Positions 1-16,747 are shown, numbered from the stretch's first letter. The stretch is 64,000 nucleotides of DNA from Globodera rostochiensis (GCA_018350325.1 JAEVLN010000008.1:744001-808000); one strand, 5' to 3'. Program-made: numbers and translations. The notes: a model not told the origin generated them from the sequence alone.

Positions 1-2808
1 AGTTTCAAATAATTACGAGGAGTTAGTAAAATTTGAATACAAAATTATTTTTAAACTCACAAAATTTGAAAATTCCGGTTTTCTTTATTGTTGAATTAAA
101 TTTTACTTTTAATATTCAAATAATACGCTAACACATATACATAATGCCAAAAAAGATTGTGCTGACCGTAACGGTGTTCAAATAGTTAGTTCAAAAACTG
201 GAAGATTTAAAGACCCCTCCCCCTCCCGCAACCCCTTTTCTGTAATGAAAGCCGCCTTTTATTGATGTGGGAGAGATTTGTTCCCTTTTTTTGTCAATGA
301 ATTAATTGTGCAAAAGAATGGATTGGTTCTTTTGGGGGATTTTGCGAATTTAATCGCTCCGATGCGACCGGCCGCCATTAACTCTTTTCTCCCTTTTTCT
401 TAGCAAATTGCCTCGCTTTAATTCAACTTTTTGCGCTGTGTTATTTTCATCACAGCGGGGAAATCGCTTCGAAAAAAATGAATTGGTCGTTACAGCAAAT
501 TCTGTCACTTTTTGCATGGTAAATAATGCCCATAAGAGTGTCGTCGGTCGGTCGGTGCTCGCGTCTTTTACCTTTTTGAACGGAGAGATTATCGCCAAAA
601 TTTGGGGGGGGGGGGGGCGCTCAAAATTATTTCGAAATTGGGTCAAACATCAAAAAGTGATGACTTTTTCGCTACAGGGAACCATTCTCGAACGGATTTG
701 GAATGACCTAAGGGGAGGTCGAATTATATTAATATAAAGTTTTTGTGCTTTTATCATTTATTATTTATCATAAAAAAAAGGATGTCTTTTTGAGCAAAAA
801 ATTGCATTTTGTCCAAAATGTTACTTTTCTGGCCCAGTAATGAGAAAAGAGCTTAATTTCAGCTCTTCCGTTGTAAAGTGTGCTAAGTGCAACCAAACCA
901 ATAAAAAATGTAAGTGAAAGGCGGAGAAGCATCGATTTGGCAGAGCTTTTTTAATTGGAACGATTCGGGAAGGAGGGAAACGCCAACTGTGCCCGTGCCC
1001 GGGGGGCAGCTTCTTCCGGCAGATTTTGTTTTGAGGAGCTGCCCGAATTAATTGAGAGAGGATAATGATACAACGTAAATATTATGGGAATTTAATTGAT
1101 TTGTCCTTTTTTTATTTCCGCTAGGCAAATAATGCAAATAATTAAAAACATTTCATCAAAATCACAAAAAAGATAAATTCTATTTAATTAAAAAGTTAAA
1201 ATCTTGGTAATGTGAAATGATAAAGATTTTTAAAGTTAAATTAGTCTAAAGACAAAAATATAATTAACGGAAACAGCACTTAGATAAAAAGGCTTTTCGT
1301 CCAGCCCCCCGAGGGTTTGGTTCCAGAAAATCGGAATGTTCAAATTATATTCTCCGTCTTTCATTTGCATCAATTTGTAAATATAAATAGATTTGTGAGT
1401 CCGATTTTCGCCTCAGCTTCGGTTTTTTGGAGCGGAATAAATATACGCTTTTGATGTTAAAATGCGCGAAAATGACTGCGTGGAAAATCGTGGATTATAA
1501 AGAGCCAACAATTTGGTAATTTATTGTCCGGGGATTATCTGCACAAATCGAATCGAATGGTTTTTGAAAATTTACGGAAAAGAAAAGCATTTTATTGTGT
1601 GTAGAATATAAATGTAACCGAATGTTTTTGTTAATTGCTTCCAATTTTCCAGCAATGTCTTTAAACCAGAGGCCCCCCCCCCCCTATAAAGGCGCCAGGC
1701 TCAAGGACGAATAAGTGATTTTTCAAGTACAAAGCTGTGAATTTAAAGGAATTCAAGTATACTCACAATTTTTTTTTCAAAACAAACACTTCAAATTGTA
1801 TTTATATCGTTAGTAGAGATAAGAATTTTATTGTAAGGTTTCGGGGTATTTAGCAAAATTCATAAAAATGTGTTTAAAAATTGTAAAAAGTCACTTTTAA
1901 GCGGATGTAAAATTTTTCTGAGCAATATTTTTGTCTGTTTTTGTTAAAAAAATTTGCAACCAGAATTTGCCTTTTATAAATTAAGCTTACATATGCGGCA
2001 GCCGCTTAAAACACATTTAAAGCAAAAAAGTGAACAATATAAGCCATTTATTGTAGTGTTTACTGACTAATTAGTAATTACGAATTGTCAATGTCTCCCA
2101 ATCCTTTGGAATTGGGTATAATTTTTTACAACAAATTTTTGGACAAATTATTTATTGCGCGATGCATTCTTACCACCACACAACATTGGGGGTGGAGGTG
2201 GGTGGGTGTCATTTTGGGGGGTTTCTCCTCTGTTCGTCCATCCATCACCACAAAACCCCCCGAGCGATCGGTGTGTTGGCGGGGGGGGGGGGGGTGAAGG
2301 CGCCCCCTCTACCCCGCGGGGGGGGGGGGAAGGCGCGCCCCCCCTACCCCCACCTTCCCACCATTCCAAACTAAACCATTGTTTGCGTGGGCTGACCGAA
2401 TGATGAAATTGGAATTGCCCCTTAGAATGTGTAGTGATATGATAGCGAAACTCGGTTGGTGGCAAAGGCAAGCCAACCGAGAATTAAAGTAAAAATGGTA
2501 AAATGCAAAAATATCATTCAAATTATCCATTAGGTAATTGCAAACCTTATTTCACGTAATTTAAATAAATATTTTTATATAAATTACAACTCAGAATTGT
2601 CTAAAGGCAAAGTTTCCGTCGAACATAATTTGATTTGAGGGGTCTCTGTAATAACAAACAGATCATTTAAAAATGGTCCCCCGATCACCAAGCAGCTAAG
2701 CAAATTCAATATTTCGCCTTTAATTGAAGGCGCATCAATTTAATAGGAATATTTTACACGTGCAAAAATGTTACTGACCACCGATCAGCTTTGATCGGAG
2801 GAGTCTTT
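1..2808. other. Region with no supported gene
   Basis: I see no convincing exon here. Short open frames around 350-740 and 2085-2530 lack family motifs, and several read through G or C homopolymers (about 608-620, 1672-1684, 2280-2340). The rest is AT-rich and stop-dense. Distal regulatory DNA cannot be excluded. Confidence 0.5.
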
Positions 2809-4319
2809 TCAGTATTTCTCGTCCCGTTCCTCCTCTTCAATTTTGCTCAGAGTTCTCTCCGTCTTCCGTCGCTGAGTCCGTTGCTTTTCGCCCGGCGGCC
2901 TTTTCAGTACATGGCAATGGCCATTTTGCAATTTCGTCTCCAACTTCTCCAGTGATTTTCGCCTCGTTTCGGGCAGAAAACGCCACACAAACGCAAGCGC
3001 AATCAGTCCCAACAGGGCCAACAGCAGAAAAGTGCTGGGAGAGGCCAGCAGTTGATCAAATGCCATCGGAAATAAAAGCCTCCGGCACAATTTGTGAGAT
3101 AATTAATTTGCCTTAAACCAAAAAGTACGTCACTAACATTTTTAAAATAAGTCAGTTACATTTTCAAATCAAAAAAATCTCATTTTTTTAAAGAAAATAA
3201 GCCCAGGGTATAATTGCTGATGCTTACAAATTAAAAAAAAAAGGGTTTTAGCGTACGTTTACAATAAAAGTGAGAGAATCGATTTGACAAAACATTGGGG
3301 GTCTCGTGACCTCTGCCCCTACCGATGCTAGTGCTTCTTATCAATTCTATTTTAAGTCCAACATCTGAAAATGCTTGTTTATATTTTTTCATCGATTCTT
3401 GTCAGCGTAAATTTTACAAATCCAAAAAACAATTTGCTGCCGCCATAATTATACAAATGAGAAGCTCATTTATTTCTTACCCAAACAGCCGCCAATGACT
3501 GTCCCATCCATGCCAATCCCGCGGATGTCAAGCGGAAAATTTTGGCAAGCAAAATCCTAAAGGGTTTTGAATCTAATTTCATAAGGTCCAATTTAACAAC
3601 TTCTCAATTATTAAATCGGATTATTTAAAAATTAAATTAATATAATAATAAATTTAAAAAATTACTCACTGACGCACACATTGTGAAAAATGTTGTCAAG
3701 AGGGCACAGATAATAAAAGCGAACAATCGGACTCGGGCAGTTTTGCGCGTTCAGTCATAACTTACCTATTCACTAGGAAAGCAATCAAACAAAATCGGTA
3801 TTATCCAAAAGCTCTTAGAAAAGCAAAAGCTAACCAATTGTTTTCTTAAAAAACTCCATTTTTCATGCCATTTTGGCGCGCTGAGTCTTAACTTCTTTTT
3901 TTTTGCTTAAGGTTCTTTTTTTTATAGCATCACAGACAAAATGTTTTGAAAAGATACCAAAATTGTTTTATTTGGTTAACTAACAAAAAGATTATGTTTC
4001 TTTAAACTTGTCGGCGCCAAATTGTCCCCAACCGCAAAAATTGGGTGGAAATGGCCGTGACTTTCAAACAGTGCGCTGTTCATCTAAGGATGGCCGTGCC
4101 CTTCTTATCAATTAATGAGTTCATTCGTATGCCGAAAAATGGAAAGATAACAAACAAATAATTCACAATAGGAACGAACACCTTCATAAATATTTCGACT
4201 AATAAATGACGAAAAACAATGAAATTGTAAAAGTTATACGGATAAAAATGAATTATAAAATTTATTTTTTCAATAAAAAGTAATAATAATTCTACTAATA
4301 CATTAAATAGACAGCCCAA
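2809..4319 (-). pseudogene. Remnant of an MFS (SLC2/sugar-porter type) transporter, C-terminal half only
   Basis: The last exon (about 3115-2809) encodes a hydrophobic helix followed by RFLPETRRKSLEKLE, matching the PETKG-type end of sugar porters after TM12. An exon near 3557-3481 encodes NFPLDIRGIGMDGTVIGG, the conserved stretch after TM10. Near 3755-3663 a helix reads RLFAFIICALLTTFFTMCAS, and near 4200-4080 a segment ends SLIDKKGTAIL, like the TM7-TM8 loop. No N-terminal half fits, because the complete APMAP-like gene begins at 4340, and TM9-TM10 also look missing. Splice phase from the NFPLDIRG exon leads into the frame KLIISQIVPEAF, while the PETRRK end is in another frame, so a frameshift lies near 3065-3090. 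I infer a decayed or truncated copy. An assembly error or a badly understood gene model is the alternative. Confidence 0.5.
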
Positions 4320-4339
4320 ATTTCGGTTTCTTTATCTGT

Positions 4340-6112
4340 TCATGCGAACGATTTCGAAATGCGTCCAATGTAATTGTTTTCAAAACTAGCCAAATAAAGG
4401 TAAGCTCCGCCATCATCGCACACCTTAATTGGACAGACATTAGTCAGCTAATTAATTGTTTTGGGTTTTTTTTAATTAAAAAAATGTTTTGTGGCCTTTA
4501 CCTGCGAAATGCGTTGAATAACTGTGCCTTCCGGGTCGTGGTAAGAGCGCAAAATGTTTCCGCTTAGACTAATCTCCAAAACGATGCCGTAGGGCGCAAG
4601 AGAATAAACGTAGGGACGAAGCGAATCGGGGAGAAGCATTATGAGCTGAACAAATCGGACACATAACCAATGAATCGGACATAAAATACTCACTTCTCCC
4701 AAGAATTTGCGTGCCATTGGCCAAGGTCCAAGCAGATCAAACCAGTCCGGGCTGTCCTTGCTGCGGTGGCCAAACAGTGCCACGTAAAGGGATTGTCGGG
4801 AGGCGGAAAGTCGAATGTTATCGGGAAATCCCGGCAAATTGTCCACAAAAATTTGTTGACGACCCTTTTTTGGACCCGCATAATAATAACTGAAAGGATA
4901 ATTATGCATAATTTCAAAAAAATTTTTAGAAAATTTAAAAAGCCGGTTTAAAGATAATATTTGCATTTTGAAATAATCATTAATTAATCTCTAAAAGAAC
5001 CAACCGTTGAATCCGCGAACTTGCGCTTTCGCAGAAAAGAACCGACTTAAATGGGTTGGTTTTTGGTTCAGCTGCAGTCCGTCCCGCTTTACCTGTCTGT
5101 CCGGATGAATTTGGACGCCGTTCGCAAAGTTTAAACCGTCAACGAGAACTCGCAGTTGCCCAGTTGAAAATTTGTACTCAATAATTCTAAAAATCGAAAT
5201 TAAAAAAAGCCTGAGTAATAGAAGAAAAGTTGCAAATATCCAATTGTGTATAATTAAATTATAATTCTTAATTAAATTTAATTGGCATTTCTTTTACCGT
5301 GCGTCGTCGGCATGTTCCATAAAGGCTAAGAGGAAGTCCGGCAGGCCAAAGCGAGTGGAGGCATCGCTGAACAAAATTGTGTCGTTGTCCGGAAAGTCCA
5401 AATCGTCGGGAAAAAGCATTTTTTTGCCATCCACCAGCTTGGAACTGGACACCAACAGTTCCGCAGAATCTAAAAGATTTTTTTTTTAATTTTTGGAATA
5501 TTTTTAAAACTTTTCTCAAAATCAATCGCAAATATTCCCAAAATTGCATCCGCCGCAATGAACAAATTCGCATTGTAACGGCGAAGTCCAAGTGACCGTC
5601 CACAATATGGCAACGTTCGTCGTTTGCCTGTGTTTTAATTTTAGCAGAAAAAATGAACAAATTTATGAAAATTTTATAAACAAATTATTTGATTTGTGAA
5701 TATTTTACCATCGCAATTTTTGTGTCCTGTCAATGAAACGCTTTTTTGGATTTTGCCGTCCACAATTTTTACGCATTTCCCGTCCTTAGTGCAGGTGTAA
5801 AACACATCTTTTGTTCATTATAAATTATTGTACAAAAATTAATTAATTTTTACTCTTTTCGATAACTATCGATTCGGGCGCAAGAATTTGTCCTTCCAAT
5901 AATTTGTCCAATACTTTCGGCTTATTTGGAGCCAACGGACCAATCAAAGCGGGTGGCGGGGGCAAACTTTGGAATTTTAAAGTAAATAAATTGTTTATTA
6001 AATTTGCATTTTACTGAAATTCTTTTGGCTTGAAATCGTTCGAATTGAACCAAACAGCGAAAGCGAGAAAAGTTATTGAGGCGGGAAGAACGAAATGATT
6101 GAACAATGCCAT
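4340..6112 (-). CDS. APMAP / strictosidine-synthase-like six-bladed propeller protein
   Basis: Multi-exon gene with about nine exons. The N-terminus MALFNHFVLPASITFLAFAV is a likely signal anchor. Next come GPLAPNKPKVLDKLLEGQIL and APESIVIEK, then YCGRSLGLRRYNANLFIAAD, MLFPDDLDFPDNDTILFSDA, FANGVQIHPDRQ, FVDNLPGFPDNIRLSASRQ and a final YLASFENNYIGRISKSFA before the stop. These follow the order of animal APMAP proteins (EGP..PNN, GPE, CGRPLG, FPNDL, FTDSS, FANGV, NLPGFPDNI, YLGSF). The family is a beta-propeller related to strictosidine synthase and paraoxonase; animal members have been reported to have arylesterase activity, and plant-type alkaloid synthesis is not implied. A tiny exon near 5048-5003 encodes SVLFCESASSRIQR, equivalent to the VLVAETTMARI segment. 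Introns are about 45-200 bp. The gene looks intact. Confidence 0.88.
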
Positions 6113-7310
6113 TACTTATTGCTTAATTATTTTAATAATAACAAAAAAAATGTCTTTGATGAATTAATTATCAAATTCGTGTAGTCGCGCATAAATGAGA
6201 ATTTTGACCAAAAACCATTTATGGGACGATATTATAAAAGTATTGTAAGGTAAGTGAGTAAATGAATGAATGAATGATTACTTCGGGTGCATAAATACTC
6301 TTTCACTTATCGTTGGAATTGTTTAAAAGTGATCGATGCGACGATAACATTTTAGAAGAATATTATTTAATTAATAAAGGTGCATTTTATCAAATATGAC
6401 TTCAGAATTTAAATTGGTCAATTTTCTCAAATGAAACATTGCAAAAACTTGTCATTTATTTGTTAGTGGGCAAATGCTCCTCTCAGATTTCAATTGTCTT
6501 TTGAAATAAGCAGAAAATCGATCAACGATCAATCGCCCCCCTCAACAGAAAATGGAGCCATATAATTCGTTTCATGATCAAATTAAAAAAGCTTTTACTG
6601 TTTTGGATTTTACAGCGGCACGTCCATTTGGTTAGCTTAAACCTACTGTATGTTTGCTTGCTTTCTTACTGTAGCTCCGAAACGACTCAACCAATCCCAA
6701 TTTGGATTGTCAGAGAATTGTTGAATGACTCAAAAATATTTCACAGCGTAACTTCGAAACATAAGAAACATTCAATATTTTCTTTTGAAATTAACAAATA
6801 TAATTTGATGAAAATTGTGTAAAGTTTTAAAGAGTTGGGAGGGCATTTGGGAAGGGTGGCACTTTTGCGATCGGTTCGTAAAACTATTTTGGTAGATAAA
6901 CCTCATTTTATTTCTGAAAAAAGCTGCTTCCTGAAATTTCACATATTTTGTTTATCAATGCTAACGCAAATAAAAGTAAAAAGCCCTTCTCTTTGTCAAA
7001 ATTTTGTTTACTCAAAAATATTTTATGAAGTCGGAAAAGCCAAGTTTTATGTCAATGGATGTAAAAGTAAAAAAATTAGAAAAAAATTATTTATATTTTT
7101 GACAATGACTAAAATAAAATTACATTTTTCAATAATTTTTTTAACCTCCATCGACCGATCTCTTAAAATCATCGAGCGTTAACTTTCCCCTCATTTTTGC
7201 AAAGCCCAACGCCGAACGCGCTTTATCGTGTCGCTGATAACTAAAAAAACAAGAAAAGTGCCATTTAGGTAATTTCCAAAAAAATTCCATTTAATTGAAC
7301 AAAATAACTT
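6113..7310. other. Intergenic, nothing supported
   Basis: AT-rich spacer between the APMAP-like gene and the small secreted protein gene. Two short plus-strand frames (6574-6822 and 6835-7182) show no family motif and a lysine/isoleucine composition typical of AT-rich non-coding DNA. Confidence 0.45.
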
Positions 7311-7935
7311 TTATTTCTTAAAAATTATTTTAAAAATTGCACCTTCGTTTGTGTCGTTTTTCTCCCCGCTCTCCTCCTGGCAGTTTGGCTGGTAAATCGC
7401 AATCCAAATGCCGTTGTGCGTTGTCTTCACGAACAGACGAGCGCCGTTGATGGAGGCAATTGAGCCGTGCGCGTGCATAACCACGGGGCCATATTCGCTA
7501 ACATTTTATGAAAAAAGAATTTAATTTCAATTTGTTATTCCAAAATTGGTAATTGACCTGTTAATTCTTTCCATATTCAACTCGCACCAACCGTTACTTT
7601 TCTTTCGTCTAAGCCAAATGTCCGGCTCCGAAGAGTCGTTGCTGTCGCATGACTTAAAAAGACGCAAATGTTTGGGTGAAAATGCTTAGCTTTACCTGTT
7701 TAGCCAGCGCTTTTTGAACTTTTTTGTTCTCGAACAGTTTGGACATTGTGTAAATGGTGAACAGACAGTTCTTCTCCTCCTCACTCAGCTTCTGCAACGG
7801 CTTTGGCAACACGGGCATGCACAGGTCGACAGATATTGGCGGCATTTTTGATGTGCCACGGCCAGATGTGCCACGGCCATGTGCGGACAGAGGGGCCAAA
7901 CAGCCGAGGGCCATTAACAATAGGGAAAGAAACAT
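7311..7935 (-). CDS. Small secreted protein, unknown function
   Basis: Three exons fit canonical splice sites. Exon 1 starts at 7935 with a strong signal peptide, MFLSLLLMALGCLAPLSAHG, followed by a duplicated short motif GRGTSGRGTS and then DLCMPVLPKPLQKLSEEEKN. Exon 2 carries SCDSNDSSEPDIWLRRKK and NGWCELNMERIN. Exon 3 carries YGPVVMHAHGSIASINGARL, GIWIAIYQPNCQEE and a lysine-rich end at 7311. The mature protein is small with about five cysteines. I do not recognise the family. Size, signal peptide and cysteines would fit a secreted gland or body-cavity protein, and in a plant parasite an effector is possible, but nothing in the sequence proves it. The signal peptide determined the choice of start. 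Confidence 0.6.
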
Positions 7936-8519
7936 CTGAAGCTATTAAAGTTTAATAAATAAAATAAATATTATAGCTTAATTTAAAAACAATTTCAAAT
8001 ACCTTTAAAAATAAATTTAAAAGATAATGACTATTTGTAAGGCTCTGCGCTTTAAATGCTGTTCGAACAAAAATCATCAAAATGTCGAGAACATCCAATC
8101 ACCCCCCCCCTCTCCTCCCCCCGCCTTCTCTGAGGCTGATTCAATACATTCGAAGACTCACACAAAACAAATTCCTACGAATTGATCATGACATTTCCTT
8201 CTGTTGATGAATCAACTTTATGAGGCCTTTTGCAATTTATGGACGACATTTAGCACAATGTTAAATCGTTTTTATTCAATGATTAATAAAAATGAATATG
8301 ACAAAAAAGGGATTTATTTAATTTATCGCTTTCGTAATTGTCGCAAATTGCGAAATTGCTTAAGACATTTTGACGCATTTGCATTCCGTTGCCGTGGAAA
8401 TTTGCACAAAGCGCGCCTCCTCCCCCGCCCCCTCATCACAATCCTCCAATGTCACATTTTTCATCGGCGCATTGTCAGTAACGATGCTGCAAAAATATGC
8501 TAAAATTAAATGAATTAAT
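7936..8519. other. Intergenic with a pyrimidine tract
   Basis: AT-rich spacer containing a C-rich tract at about 8101-8125. A plus-strand frame at 8204-8503 has no recognisable motif and I do not call it. Confidence 0.4.
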
Positions 8520-9273
8520 ATGAAGTCTCAATCAGCTCATAATCAGTCAGTCAGTCAATGTGAATATTTGACCGAGACCGACCTTCTTGTTCTCGATGAG
8601 GAAATGCGTGCGTCCCAGACTGAAATGGAATGGACACAAATTCAGAAAATATTAAGAGAAAACAAAAAGTATGAAATTTTCAAAAAAAGCGGTGGGGGCT
8701 ACGGGAAGTGATAAAAGTCGAGTTCAAAAACCCGCTTCCACAAATTGAGGCTTAGTTTAAACATTTTCAAGTTGCCAAATTGTCGAGAATAAATTAGTAT
8801 ATTTTTAGGCCGGGACCTTTTTTTTGCTTGAATTTTTTTCTGGGTTTTTGTTTTTTTAAGTTTTTTTAAAGAATATTTTCTGCTCCCTCCTGAAAACAAA
8901 AAAAAAATCGCAATTAAAAAAGCATTGGCATAAATTAACAAGAAATAATTGATTGCTTCTTCTCGTTAACCGTTTAAATATCACCAACTCCCCCCCCCCA
9001 CCTCTTTGCTTCGGCACAGCCCCCGACAGAACGGCAATTTCACCTCTCCCCGGCACGACCGGCCGTTCCGATCAGTTTTCACCAGCGGACTCAGTCCCGG
9101 AATCTTCTGAAGCGAAAGTTCGCATTGATTTGCCAATGCCACATTTTCCGAATGGAGCTGATCAGCCGCAGCTAAAACTGCGCATCGACCGGAAGAAAAT
9201 GGGCGGAGCCGCCAAAAGAATAACGTTGAAAATATTAAAGGAAATAAATGCATTTATTGTGAAGAATATGTAA
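8520..9273 (+). CDS. Hypothetical small protein, two exons
   Basis: Exon 1 (8520-8691) encodes MKSQSAHNQSVSQCEYLTET followed by an acidic helical stretch (LLVLDEEMRASQTEMEWTQI). A GT donor at 8692 and a good pyrimidine-rich acceptor ending at 9019 keep the phase. They join a proline/serine-rich exon 2 containing DSVPESSEAKVRIDLPMPHF and a basic C-terminus KMGGAAKRITLKILKEINAF. The predicted length is about 140 aa. I do not recognise it, and it shows neither a signal peptide nor a membrane segment. The phase match and the rise in GC content over exon 2 support coding. Confidence 0.35.
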
Positions 9274-9639
9274 ATGACTAAAAAACAATAATAATCGCAA
9301 AATGAAAATTGAAATAAAATTAAAATTAAAATGCTATTATTTATGCCTTTCCTTTATTTAGTCGTTAGTTATCCAATCATTCTATTAAATAAATTAAAAT
9401 CGGCTTGTCATATCGTTTAAACCTTAAAGCATAATTCGCAAATAAAAAGAATTTATGATAATCGATTAAGTTGCTTCGCTTCGATTTCCAATAAAATGTT
9501 TTCGCTGCATTTCTTTATCCAAAAGATTAAATATTCATAATAAAAATAAATAAGATTTCAGCAGAAATCCTAAATTACAATCAATCCATCCATCCATATT
9601 TTTAAATTTAAAGAGTTAAAAACTGCCAAAAAGTGTTTG
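9274..9639. other. Short intergenic spacer
   Basis: AT-rich, stop-dense sequence between two convergent genes (the hypothetical gene on plus, the GH31 gene on minus). It probably holds both 3' untranslated regions and polyadenylation sites. Confidence 0.4.
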
Positions 9640-14069
<4,430 letters not shown>

Positions 14070-15143
14070 TTTTATTAAATATTAATTTCTGAAAGAAGCA
14101 TCTCTATGAGAAAGTAATTTTAACCAAAATAATATTTAAATTGCATTGAGGACCCGGGACAATTTTAATTATAATTTTGTTAAGAATTTACTCCATGTTT
14201 TTTATATGATTTGTTATGGTTTGTTCGCCTCGAGCTTTTAAAGAAAATTTCAATTAAAGAATTTCGGCTTTTTGATAGGCCCCGCAGAGAAATATTGCAA
14301 ATTGTAACTTTTTAAGAAAAGGTTTCATTTTGAATAATCATTTGAATATGCGAAAATGACATTTGTGTAAAGGCACATTATATTTGAAAATATTTCTTTC
14401 AATCGATGATTTGCCTTTGCTTCAGTGTCGGCTGATTCAGACGGATGTTCACTGATTGATTCGTCATATAAAACAAATCCTTCTGTTGCTGCAGGGGCCA
14501 ATTTCATCGGCAAAAATCGATCTTCAATTATAAATCAATCAAAATGACCCTCAAGTCCTCTTTAATGGACCAGAGTTCATTGATTAAAATCGTTGGGAGA
14601 ATGATTGAGTACAAGTTTTAACAACAAACAGCCCAACAGCAGGTGTTCAATCAAAGTTCAGTTTTGGTATTTTAAGATTAATCGCACTTTACGACCATTC
14701 GAAAGTTCGGAAATTGGAGATTATGCGGTCGTTTAAAGACTAAAACGCTTAACAACTAACCAAAATAGGAGGTAATGAAAAGGCTACTTTTTCTCATCCG
14801 CCGTCATTATCTTTGCTCCCTCCCTCCAGCGTTTGCCTCGAATTCGACTTTTGAAGTATTTGAGAAGCAACCCGAGGGCAAAAACTTCTTTTAATTGGCC
14901 AACATGTGTTGGTGGCGCCATTCTCGCAAACAAAAAGCGACAGGTGCCCGAAAGGGCAAAACAAAACGTTCGGTCGGCGCTTTGGGGCAGCCAATTTCTC
15001 GGATGGATCATTTTGCGTGGGCTTGGCTTTTGAATTAGGGCTTAAAAATGGGATCCGTTCGCCAAAGTTTTGATTTTAAATTCACTCCAAATGCCGCTAA
15101 TTTGTAAGCCCAACATTTATTTTTGGGCCAATTTAAGCACAAA
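14070..15143. other. Intergenic; one doubtful small minus-strand frame
   Basis: Mostly AT-rich and stop-dense. A GC-richer stretch at 14784-15011 is open on the minus strand and ends with HVGQLKEVFALGLLLKYFKS then RIRGKRWREGAKIMTADEKK, which could be a small membrane-anchored protein. I cannot match it to a family. This divergent intergenic region should also hold promoters for the GH31 gene and the Tyr-rich gene. Confidence 0.3.
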
Positions 15144-15831
15144 ATGAGTGGCCATAAAATGCACAGGTCGAGTTCTTCTTCGTCACTGGTCGCGTGGAGT
15201 TCGCATTCGCCGGTTTGAAATTATTTCAAAGAATTCTCACCACCGCCTTTTTTTTTGTTCGTTAAGTTATCTCGAACATATTCGGTGTCCGACATTTCGA
15301 CATATGCAAGCGCTTCGGATTACTTCAAGAAGCGATGGTCGACGGCGTACAACCCGTACCATTACAGCCGGAAGGCATACTATTGGCCACACCACAGACA
15401 CACGGCGTTGTTCCCGGTGATAAACAGCAAACAATCGATCAATCAATAAATTAATCAATCAATCAATAAATTAATCAATCAATAAACATGATGAGACAAG
15501 ACTTGTAGATGTACTCTCTGCATGAAAACACCCGCTACTACTACGAGTCGCCCTTCTACACCCGGGCCCCGACCTGTTCTCCGGCCTGGTCATCTCCCGC
15601 CCCCTCCCAATTTGAACACTTTCGACTCCATTAAGGGATTACTCCGCCAATTCCAATTATTACACGTACCTTCTCGACTCGGTGCGGCCAGTTTGGCGCT
15701 GTTGGCCTTACCCGCAAAAGAGTTCTTACTACGAGTACCGAACGTATTGGCCATGGCGGGAAAGCATCCGTTCACACTTTTGGTGAGACAACAATGGGAC
15801 ATTTTGATTTTTGATTTTAAGGCACCGTTAG
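15144..15831 (+). CDS. Tyr/Trp/Arg/His-rich small protein, unknown function
   Basis: Five exons fit with correct phases throughout: 15144-15212, 15267-15416, 15509-15588, 15636-15782 and 15822-15831, with introns of 39-92 bp. The predicted protein is 151 aa. It opens with a serine run (MHRSSSSSSLVAW) and continues YSVSDISTYASASDYFKKRW, then AYNPYHYSRKAYYWPHHRHT, then ENTRYYYESPFYTRAPTC. It then runs WDYSANSNYYTYLLDS, WRCWPYPQKSSYYEYRTYWP and SHFWHR. It is strikingly rich in Tyr, Trp, Arg, His and Pro and contains only a couple of cysteines. There is no clear signal peptide or membrane segment. I do not recognise the family. Aromatic-rich proteins of this sort occur in cuticle, eggshell or muscle structures, but that is only a suggestion. 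Four phase-consistent introns make a real gene likely. Confidence 0.6.
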
Positions 15832-16422
15832 AAACAGAAATAGAAGAAAAGTGATTAAATTGCACAAAATGTCATTGCTGTATTTGCAAATAAAATTTAA
15901 AAAATATTCGGACAATGTTTCTTTAAACACTTTTGAAGGACTGATTCGTTAAGTCCAGATCACCACAATTGTCCGCCTCGAATATTTGTACTACAAATAA
16001 TTATAGATACATTCATTTAAATATTTTAAAATATACATATTTCTAATTATGAACACAATTAAACAAATTCCATAAAAATGCCAGGTGCTGACAAGTTTTG
16101 GGGGAAAGGACAGTTTCAACAGCGTCGATTGCTTGCAGCCTCAAAAGCTATCAAATTGAAAGCTTTTTAAAATTATTATGTAATTAAAAATTCTGATTTA
16201 AAAATCATATTATTGTAAAAAGCTTTATTCCCTATCGCGTTTTGTATATTCTTTTATTGATTTTTGTGAGGAGAGAGCGAACCTTCGATTAGATCGATTG
16301 CACTGTGTGAGAGTGTTCTTTTTATTCGGCAATTATTCGGTACATTTATTTTTATTTGCCTTCATTTAAACAGCAACACAACAACATTTGCACTAATTAT
16401 GCACCAGGGGATGTCTTCCGTT
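15832..16422. other. Intergenic, nothing supported
   Basis: AT-rich, stop-dense spacer downstream of the Tyr-rich gene, ending at a tandem repeat block. Confidence 0.45.
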
Positions 16423-16747
16423 CCGTGTCCCGTAAAGTTTCGTAGTTTTTTGGTTATTCCGTAATTCCGTGTCCCGTAGTTTTTTGGTTATTCCGTAATT
16501 CCGTGTCCCGTAAAGTTTCGTAGTTTTTTGGTTATTCCGTAATTCCGTGTCCCGTAGTTTTTTGGTTATTCCGTAATTCCGTGTCCCGTAAAGTTTCGTA
16601 GTTTTTTGGTTATTCCGTAATTCCGTGTCCCGTAGTTTTTTGGTTATTCCGTAATTCCGTGTCCCGTAAAGTTCCGTAGTTTTTTGGTTATTCCGTAATT
16701 CCGTGTCCCGTAGTTTTTTGGTTATTCCGTAATTCCGTGTCCCGTAG
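16423..16747. repeat. Higher-order tandem repeat, alternating 44- and 34-bp units
   Basis: Two related units alternate four times. The long one begins CCGTGTCCCGTAAAGTTTCG; the short one lacks the internal 10 bp (TAAAGTTTCG). Both share TAGTTTTTTGGTTATTCCG. The composite period is 78 bp. The array sits about 180 bp upstream of the PEX6 start codon, so it is in the promoter or 5' UTR zone. Confidence 0.9.

Noticed and set aside
2085..2530. Overlapping short ORFs on both strands rich in Gly and Pro
   Set aside because: They are created by G/C homopolymers at about 2280-2345.
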